Assembly (NCBI GenBank): GCA_031373225.1
Contig: JANMMM010000230.1
Coordinates: 1-18,694 of the forward strand
Direction of reading: 5' to 3'
DNA: 18,694 nt
DNA from: JANOYJ01 sp031373225
GTDB taxonomy: Bacteria; Pseudomonadota; Alphaproteobacteria; Rhizobiales; Rhizobiaceae
Under the pieces are notes generated by a model that saw nothing but the letters and a program-made list of their open reading frames with translations, was not told the DNA's origin and did not search any database. Position 1 is the stretch's first letter. Each line of letters begins with the position of its first letter. This document shows positions 14,408 through 18,694 of the stretch, one piece after another. Made by a program: the position numbers and the translations under genes.

Positions 14408-15511
14408 TCAAACCCCGCCGGAGCGGCGCAGCAGCGGCTTTGCCGCTCGAAAATCCAGCCGCGCCAGCGCCCGCGCTCCCGCCGTCAGCCGCAGGCGCAG
14501 CGCGCTTTGCAATGGGCGGTCCATGCAAATCCATGTCGCGAAAGCCGCCGCCAAAAGTCCCGCTATGACCATTGCAAACAGCGCCAGGTCACTGACAGTT
14601 CCGCGCAGCCGGGCGAACGCGATATAGCCGATATGCTGATGCAGCAGGTAGAGCGGATAGGTCATTGCCCCGAGCGCGCCGAGCAGCCGAAGCGGCAGGC
14701 GGGTGGGCGACGGCGTTGTGAGAACATAAAACAGGATGAACATGCCAAGCACCAGCGAGGCGACGGCTGCGCCGGAAAATGCGGAATCATACTTTTCGGC
14801 AATCACACGCATCCCGGCAATGCTGGTCTGCAGCGCAATGACAAAGCTCAGCGCCAGCATCGGCGCAGCCGCAATGCCGCTTTTGCCCGCCCGCATCCGG
14901 CAGATCAGCACGCCTGCGGCAAAGAATCCGGAAAACTCGGTGAGAAACAGAAACCGCAGCGTCTTGATGCCCAGATACTGCTCATTGAAGAGGCTGATGA
15001 GCAGCCAGCACAGAACGATCCGGTCCACGGATTTCTCGAACAGGCCAAGCGCCAGCAAGATGAACACCCAGCCATAGAAGATCACTTCCAGCACAATCGA
15101 CCAATAGACCCCGTCCATGAAGGGCTGCCCGAACAGCGGCGCGAACATGGTGAGATTGGCCAGATACTGGCCTATACTGGCGGTGAATGCCGGCGCGCCA
15201 AACGCCATCGTCACAAAAAATGTCAGCGTCACCGCCGCCAGATGCGACGGGTACAGCCGGGCAAAGCGCGCGGCGGCAAATTCCAGCGGCGCGCGGCCCT
15301 CGGCTGAGTAGGCGATCACGAAACCCGAAATCATGAAAAACAGGCTGACGCCGAGATAGCCGTATTGAGACATGGAGACGAGCCACAAAGGCAGGTCTAG
15401 CGCGGGCATTGCGCCCGCCGCCGCGCCCCGGAAGGCGAAGTGAAAGAACACGACACACATCGCCGCCAAAAATCGCAGCCCGTCCAGCCTGATAATGCGC
15501 TTGCCGCTCAT
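14408..15511 (-). CDS. Acyltransferase 3 (OafA/YrhL-like) membrane protein
   Basis: Polytopic inner-membrane acyltransferase of 367 residues. The start MSGKRIIRLDGLRFLAAM is followed by CVVFFHFAFRG. The early Arg-x-DG-R and helix-1 histidine are hallmarks of the acyltransferase-3 family, which O-acylates surface sugars such as O-antigen, capsule or Nod factor. About ten hydrophobic segments follow, with YLGVSLFFMISGFVIAYSAE and MDGVYWSIVLEVIFYGWVFI typical of the family. There is no C-terminal SGNH domain. It is convergent to lpxK and sits between lpxK and DUF2093, genes that I recall as adjacent or nearly so in related bacteria, so it may be an inserted accessory gene. The gap of 95 bases to the DUF2093 gene (15512-15606) shows no gene. 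The acceptor is unknown. Confidence 0.88.
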   Translation of the reverse strand: MSGKRIIRLDGLRFLAAMCVVFFHFAFRGAAAGAMPALDLPLWLVSMSQYGYLGVSLFFMISGFVIAYSAEGRAPLEFAAARFARLYPSHLAAVTLTFFVTMAFGAPAFTASIGQYLANLTMFAPLFGQPFMDGVYWSIVLEVIFYGWVFILLALGLFEKSVDRIVLCWLLISLFNEQYLGIKTLRFLFLTEFSGFFAAGVLICRMRAGKSGIAAAPMLALSFVIALQTSIAGMRVIAEKYDSAFSGAAVASLVLGMFILFYVLTTPSPTRLPLRLLGALGAMTYPLYLLHQHIGYIAFARLRGTVSDLALFAMVIAGLLAAAFATWICMDRPLQSALRLRLTAGARALARLDFRAAKPLLRRSGGV

Positions 15512-15606
15512 CGCCTCGTCCTTACTGCCCGTGAGACTAAGGCAATTGAGGATGGGCTGAAATACGGCGGCGGAGATAAGTTAATAGATGGTTAAATTTG
15601 CGCGTA

Positions 15607-15846
15607 TCAGAACTTCAGCGCCCCGCGCCGGAACCGCGAATCCAGCTCCGCCTCCCGCGCCAGCGAGGCATGCACATCGGCATAGGCTTCCTGCCGGTCG
15701 ACGCTCCAATATTTCAGCTCATCCAGCGGAATGCGCCCGCCGGTGACGGCGCAGGTCACATAGGAGCCGACCGACAGAACCTGAAAATCCGCATCCATGT
15801 AGCGCACCCGCGCCTCGCCGGAGCCGCCTGATTCAAACCGGTTCAT
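15607..15846 (-). CDS. DUF2093 domain small protein
   Basis: Soluble 79-residue protein with no signal peptide. The sequence ARVRYMDADFQVLSVGSYVT followed by CAVTGGRIPLDELKYWSVDR and QEAYADVHASLAR matches DUF2093 as recalled, a family found in Alphaproteobacteria close to lpxK and mutL. It starts 13 bases after mutL, preceded by a GAGAGAG ribosome-binding site, so it is almost certainly cotranscribed with mutL. Function unknown. Confidence 0.88.
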   Translation of the reverse strand: MNRFESGGSGEARVRYMDADFQVLSVGSYVTCAVTGGRIPLDELKYWSVDRQEAYADVHASLAREAELDSRFRRGALKF

Positions 15847-15859
15847 GTGAAACTCTCTC

Positions 15860-17677
15860 TCATGTGCGTCCGAACAGCCGCTCTATATCGGAAAGCTTCA
15901 GCTCGATAAAGGTCGGCCGCCCGTGGTTGCAGGTGCCGGACCCCGGCACGCTCTCCATCTGCCGCAGCAGCGCGTTCATCTCCTCCGCCTTCATCCGCCG
16001 CCCCGCCCGCACCGAGCCATGGCAGGCCATCGACGAGGCCACCCGGTCCAGCCGCGCCTTCAGCCCGTCCGCGCTGTCATTTTCCGCCAGCTCATCGGCC
16101 AGATCGCGCACCAGAGCGGCGATGTTCGTTTCGCCAAGTATAGAAGGCGTTCCCCGCACCGCCACCGCCCCCGGCCCGAACCGCTCCAGCTGCAATCCGA
16201 ACCGCTCCAAAAGTTCCGACTGCGAAGCCAGCCTGTCCGCATCCTCCTCGGACAAGTCGATGATCTCTGGAATGAGCAGCAGCTGCGATGGCAGCTTGTC
16301 ATGGGTCAGCGCCCGCTTCAGCTGCTCATACGCCAGCCGCTCATGCGCGGCATGCTGGTCGATCAGCACCAGGCTGTCGCCCGTCTCCGCCACAATATAG
16401 GTCGAAGCCACCTGCGCCCGCGCCGCGCCGAGCGGGAATGCTTGGGAAACGGGCTCCTGAGAAGCGCGGAAATCCGCGCTCGGCTGCGCCACATGGTCAA
16501 ACGCCGCCTGTCCTTCTTCTCCAAAGCCGAATGGCCGGAACGGAGAATTTTCCATGCTGTAATCCTGCGGCGGCGCGGCATAATAGCCGCCGTTCCGCTG
16601 TGGCCCCGCCGCCCGCGCGCCTGGATCGAACCCTCGGCCGAACGCCCCCATCATCGCCGCCGCGCCGGTTGTTGCAGGACGGATTCCCGACGCCGCCAGC
16701 TTCTCGCGGATAGCCCCGATGATCAGCCCGCGCACCAGCCCCGGATCGCGGAAGCGCACGTCCGCCTTGGCCGGATGCACATTCACATCGACCAGCCCCG
16801 GCTCAAGGTCGACGAACAAAGCCGTCACCGCATGACGGTCCCGCGCCATCACATCGGCATAGGCGGCGCGGATGGCGGCGGCGATCAGTTTGTCTCTCAC
16901 CGGCCGTCCGTTGACATAGGCGAACTGGCTCAATGAGTTGGCCCGAGAGAACGAGGGTATCCCCGCCAGCCCGGTGAGCCGCACGGCCTCACGCGAGGCG
17001 TCCACTTCCAGCGCATTATCCGGAAACTCCTCCCCCATCACATTGGCAATCCGCCGCCGCAGCCCGTCGCCGCGCTCCGCGCAGGCCGCCAGCGTCAGCG
17101 CCTGCCGGTCGCTCCCCGACAGCTCGAACCGCACCTGCGGAAAGGCGATGGCGATCCGCTTCACCACGTCGGTGATCGCCGAGGATTCCGCCCGCTCGCC
17201 CTTCATGAATTTCAGCCGGGCAGGCGTGTTGAAAAACAGATCCCGCACTTCGACAAATGTGCCCTTCGACAAAGCCGCCGGCTGCACCGCCGACATATGC
17301 CCGCCCTCCAGCCGCACTTCGTACGAGCCGGACGCCCCCGCAGCGCGCGAGCGCATGGTCAGCCGGGACACCGAACCAATGGACGGCAGCGCCTCGCCGC
17401 GGAACCCCAGCGTGCGGATATCCAAGAGATCATCCGAAAGCTTCGACGTGCAGTGCCGGGACACCGCAAGCTTCAGCTGGCTCTCGGTTATGCCCGACCC
17501 GTCATCCGACACCCGGATAAGCGAAAGCCCGCCGCCCGCCGTGACAATCTCGATTCTCGAAGCGCCAGCATCCAGCGCGTTCTCCACCAGCTCCTTGACG
17601 ACGCTGGCGGGACGCTCGATGACTTCGCCAGCGGCGATCTGGTTGATGAGCGTGTCGGAGAGCTGGCGGATGGTCAT
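15860..17677 (-). CDS. mutL: DNA mismatch repair protein MutL
   Basis: Links MutS mismatch recognition to strand removal. The 605-residue protein starts at ATG 17677 (MTIRQLSDTLINQIAAGEVI); a longer frame adds 21 unrelated residues and is rejected. The N-terminal GHKL ATPase shows VVKELVENALDAG (Glu29, Asn33), VSDDGSGI (Asp58) and LGFRGEALPSIGSV. A variable Pro/Gly/Ala-rich linker spans roughly 350-420. The C-terminal domain has DQHAAHERLAYE starting near residue 440, the DQHA(X)2E(X)4E metal-binding nuclease motif, plus ACHGSVRAGRRM and CNHGRPTFIEL, so this MutL is expected to be a nicking endonuclease. mutL and DUF2093 form a unit, and a repeat pair lies about 75-290 bases upstream of its start, so its promoter must be within or between the repeat and the start. 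Confidence 0.97.
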   Translation of the reverse strand: MTIRQLSDTLINQIAAGEVIERPASVVKELVENALDAGASRIEIVTAGGGLSLIRVSDDGSGITESQLKLAVSRHCTSKLSDDLLDIRTLGFRGEALPSIGSVSRLTMRSRAAGASGSYEVRLEGGHMSAVQPAALSKGTFVEVRDLFFNTPARLKFMKGERAESSAITDVVKRIAIAFPQVRFELSGSDRQALTLAACAERGDGLRRRIANVMGEEFPDNALEVDASREAVRLTGLAGIPSFSRANSLSQFAYVNGRPVRDKLIAAAIRAAYADVMARDRHAVTALFVDLEPGLVDVNVHPAKADVRFRDPGLVRGLIIGAIREKLAASGIRPATTGAAAMMGAFGRGFDPGARAAGPQRNGGYYAAPPQDYSMENSPFRPFGFGEEGQAAFDHVAQPSADFRASQEPVSQAFPLGAARAQVASTYIVAETGDSLVLIDQHAAHERLAYEQLKRALTHDKLPSQLLLIPEIIDLSEEDADRLASQSELLERFGLQLERFGPGAVAVRGTPSILGETNIAALVRDLADELAENDSADGLKARLDRVASSMACHGSVRAGRRMKAEEMNALLRQMESVPGSGTCNHGRPTFIELKLSDIERLFGRT

Positions 17678-17742
17678 GGGGGGAATATAGGGGGATTCGG
17701 AGGGGAGGGGGAGGGTCAAATGCCGCCTTATGCCTCGCACTC

Positions 17743-17827
17743 CGCGTCTTCCCCCCTCATCTGCAATTTCTAAGACTTAGCAAGGGCTAAGCCTAAGAAA
17801 TTGCTTCTTCCCCCACCAAGGGGGAAG
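17743..17827 (-). repeat. Palindromic element C1 (reverse), long covarying hairpin
   Basis: Read on the forward strand: ACTCCGCG, CCCCCCTCAT tail (17751-17760), long hairpin arms GCAATTTCTAAGACTTAGC (17763-17781) and GCTAAGCCTAAGAAATTGC (17786-17804) around AAGG, then hairpin CTTCCCCC/GGGGGAAG (17807-17814 with 17820-17827, loop ACCAA as in B2). The stem is 19 bp with a mismatch at pair 10. The upstream CACTCCGCG is also shared with B2. It sits about 70 bases before the mutL start on the opposite strand. Confidence 0.9.
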
Positions 17828-17890
17828 CACAGTTCTGCGTCATCGCTGCTGAAATCAACGGTGCAGGAGTAAGCAAAAATGCTTGCCCAT

Positions 17891-17976
17891 TGCCTCTCCC
17901 TTTTGGTGGGAGAGGACTCAAAAACTTAGGCTTAGCCCTTGCTAAGTCTTAGTTTTTGATGGTGAGGGGGCCCGCC
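17891..17976 (+). repeat. Palindromic element C2 (forward), long covarying hairpin
   Basis: Hairpin CCTCTCCC/GGGAGAGG (17893-17900 with 17908-17915), long hairpin arms TCAAAAACTTAGGCTTAGC (17918-17936) and GCTAAGTCTTAGTTTTTGA (17941-17959) around CCTT, tail TGGTGAGGGGG (17960-17970), then CCCGCC. C1 and C2 face head to head across a 63-base spacer (17828-17890) that resembles the segment after B2, so 17743-17976 may be one composite element of about 230 bases. The gap between mutL and the downstream small gene (17678-18051) holds no other gene. Confidence 0.9.
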
Positions 17977-18051
17977 GGTGCAGGCAAACCTACCGCCCGC
18001 GCCGCAGGCCCGCGCCTTGCCACGCAGCCCAAATGCGCTACCTTCCCCCGC

Positions 18052-18291
18052 ATGAAAACCCTCACCCTGACCCTCCTCATCTCCCTCTCCGCCATCCCCG
18101 CCCAAGCCGTCGGCCTCACAACCCTCATCCGCATCTGCGGCGATGACTCAAAAGCCCTTTGCCAAGGCGTCAGCTACGGCGCGCCGATGCAGGCGTGCCT
18201 TGTCAAGAACAAAACAAAAGTGACCCCCGCCTGCCGCGCCATTGTGGAGCGGCTGGAGAAGGGGGAGAAGGTGCGGGTGTTTGGTGGGTAG
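18052..18291 (+). CDS. Small exported four-cysteine protein, Cys-rich GLG1-repeat-like
   Basis: Predicted periplasmic protein of 79 residues. MKTLTLTLLISLSAIPAQA is a clear signal peptide with cleavage likely after AQA (residue 19). The mature 60 residues contain four cysteines in ICGDDSKALC (Cys29, Cys37), MQACL (Cys49) and TPACRAIV (Cys61). This spacing, with an Asp after the first cysteine and CL before the third-to-fourth stretch, fits the cysteine-rich GLG1/FGF-receptor repeat found singly in many proteobacterial periplasmic proteins; I consider this likely but not proven. Two disulfides are expected. ATG 18052 was chosen because it places the signal peptide at the N-terminus; the open frame upstream is repeat DNA. 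The 3' end is duplicated 331 bases downstream. Function unknown. Confidence 0.72.
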   Translation: MKTLTLTLLISLSAIPAQAVGLTTLIRICGDDSKALCQGVSYGAPMQACLVKNKTKVTPACRAIVERLEKGEKVRVFGG

Positions 18292-18315
18292 CTCATTTGG
18301 CGAACCCCGGATTTT

Positions 18316-18355
18316 CGTCATTCCGGGGCGGCGGAGCCGAACCCGGAATCCAGAG
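18316..18355 (+). repeat. REP-like palindrome R1
   Basis: CGTCATTCCGGGG ... GAACCCGGAATCCAGAG, with ATTCCGGG (18320-18327) pairing with CCCGGAAT (18342-18349). From memory this type of repeat is widespread in alphaproteobacterial genomes and often yields spurious peptides of the type HSGAARRNPESR. Confidence 0.85.
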
Positions 18356-18441
18356 ATGGGATGATGGAGATTGGGCAAGGATGGCCGGTCCGATTAAGCT
18401 GGCCGCATCGAGCCGGGGAGCGAAAATTTCATTCTCAGCCA

Positions 18442-18486
18442 CTCTGGATTCCGGGTTCCGCCGCGCGGCCCCGGAATGACGAAAAT
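18442..18486 (-). repeat. REP-like palindrome R2 (inverted copy)
   Basis: Inverse orientation of R1: CTCTGGATTCCGGGTTC ... CCCCGGAATGACGAAAAT, with ATTCCGGG (18448-18455) pairing with CCCGGAAT (18470-18477). The loop region differs from R1 and R3. Confidence 0.85.
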
Positions 18487-18622
18487 GTGGGGGCTTCGGA
18501 GCGCACTTCGAAGGCCGATGCAGGCATGCCTCATCCGGAACAAACCCAAACTCACCCCCGCCTGCCGCGCGATTGTCGGGCGGCTGGAGAAGGGCGAGAA
18601 GGTGCGGGTGTTTGGGGGGTAG
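18485..18622 (+). pseudogene. Truncated second copy of the four-cysteine protein gene
   Basis: From 18515 the sequence codes for PMQACLIRNKPKLTPACRAI and then VGRLEKGEKVRVFGG up to TAG 18620-18622, matching the last 35 residues of the gene at 18052. The signal peptide and first two cysteines are missing. An in-frame ATG at 18485 would give a 45-residue peptide whose N-terminus is repeat-derived. Most differences from the intact copy are synonymous or conservative (Val to Ile, Lys to Arg, Val to Leu), so the copy probably spent time as a working gene before losing its 5' part. Confidence 0.75.
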
Positions 18623-18646
18623 CTCATTTGGCGAACCCCGGATTTT

Positions 18647-18686
18647 CGTCATTCCGGGGCGGCGGAGCCGAACCCGGAATCCAGAG
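18647..18686 (+). repeat. REP-like palindrome R3
   Basis: Identical to R1 and 331 bases downstream; ATTCCGGG (18651-18658) pairs with CCCGGAAT (18673-18680). Confidence 0.85.
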
Positions 18687-18694
18687 ATGGGATG

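Larger units (their letters stand above)
18184..18694 (+). repeat. Tandem 331-base duplication, second copy truncated by window end
   Basis: The gene end and flank at 18184-18363 recur at 18515-18694, exactly 331 bases later. The coding part (about 105 bases) differs at roughly a dozen positions, whereas the flank after the TAG (18292-18363 and 18623-18694, about 72 bases) is identical as far as the window runs. The segment between carries an inverted copy of the palindrome also present in the flanks. No gene other than the short remnant is seen in 18292-18694. Confidence 0.88.

Noticed and set aside
14507..15307. Plus-strand open frame of 266 codons inside the acyltransferase gene
   Set aside because: It is the antisense shadow of a clear membrane acyltransferase; Gln/Arg/His-rich with no recognisable domain.
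15923..16936. Long plus-strand open frame of 337 codons antisense to mutL
   Set aside because: Composition is Arg/Pro/His-rich as expected for a shadow frame, and MutL on the other strand is fully supported by motifs.
17750..17976. CRISPR array
   Set aside because: Only two units, in inverted orientation, with internal hairpins and a related spacer; there are no regularly spaced direct repeats and no cas genes.
18293..18652. Minus-strand open frame of 119 codons near the window end
   Set aside because: It is a translation of the REP-like palindromes, with the HSGAARRNPESR type peptide that such repeats yield.
1..18694. tRNA or rRNA genes, insertion sequences with transposase, prophage genes
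   Set aside because: No cloverleaf-like sequence, rRNA stretch or transposase/integrase motif was seen on either strand, although a covariance search was not possible.

Overview
The window looks like chromosomal DNA of an alphaproteobacterium, most likely from the Hyphomicrobiales (Rhizobiales). This rests on the GC-rich codon use, on gene neighbourhoods recalled as typical of that order (tadA / rluB-rsmD; pmbA-cysQ-DUF4170-DUF374-waaA-lpxK; DUF2093 next to mutL), and on palindromic repeats that resemble rhizobial RIME-type elements. No genus can be assigned by reading alone. Almost all genes are housekeeping; the unusual material is the repeats and a few genes they touch.

Layout. 1-2191: 3' three quarters of ileS, with a palindromic repeat read in frame near the window edge and a second, AT-richer insertion downstream. 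2314-2934: a lipoprotein of unknown function. 2950-3070: an inverted pair of repeat elements, then an orphan HigA-like antitoxin whose 5' end carries an in-frame amber codon. 3498-6986: tadA (minus) divergent from an RNA-modification pair, rluB and rsmD (overlapping), followed by a patatin-like lipase. 7017-7230: a second repeat pair in the convergent gap between patatin and a MATE efflux gene (minus, 7282-8694).

8809-14405 is one tightly packed plus-strand run: pmbA/tldE, cysQ, DUF4170, a DUF374 acyltransferase, waaA and lpxK. Three of its junctions overlap by 4-8 bases, which suggests an operon. waaA and lpxK perform the Kdo-transfer and 4'-kinase steps of lipid A-Kdo assembly, and the DUF374 acyltransferase and DUF4170 protein are plausibly envelope-related by context. 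lpxK ends two bases from the stop of a convergent OafA-like membrane acyltransferase (14408-15511). mutL and a small DUF2093 gene form a minus-strand unit (17677 down to 15607). MutL carries the metal-binding DQHA(X)2E(X)4E motif, as expected in bacteria that lack MutH.

17750-17970 holds a third repeat pair upstream of mutL. The window ends with a small exported four-cysteine protein (18052-18291) and a tandem 331-base duplication containing its 3' end, a truncated second copy, and three copies of another palindromic repeat.

The most interesting signal is the repeat family. Units share a constant hairpin (CCTCTCCC/GGGAGAGG type), an exchangeable second hairpin and a GGTGAGGGGG-type tail. In four units the second hairpin is a 19-base-pair stem whose two arms change together at several positions, which is direct evidence that the folded structure is maintained. 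A related unit sits in frame inside ileS.
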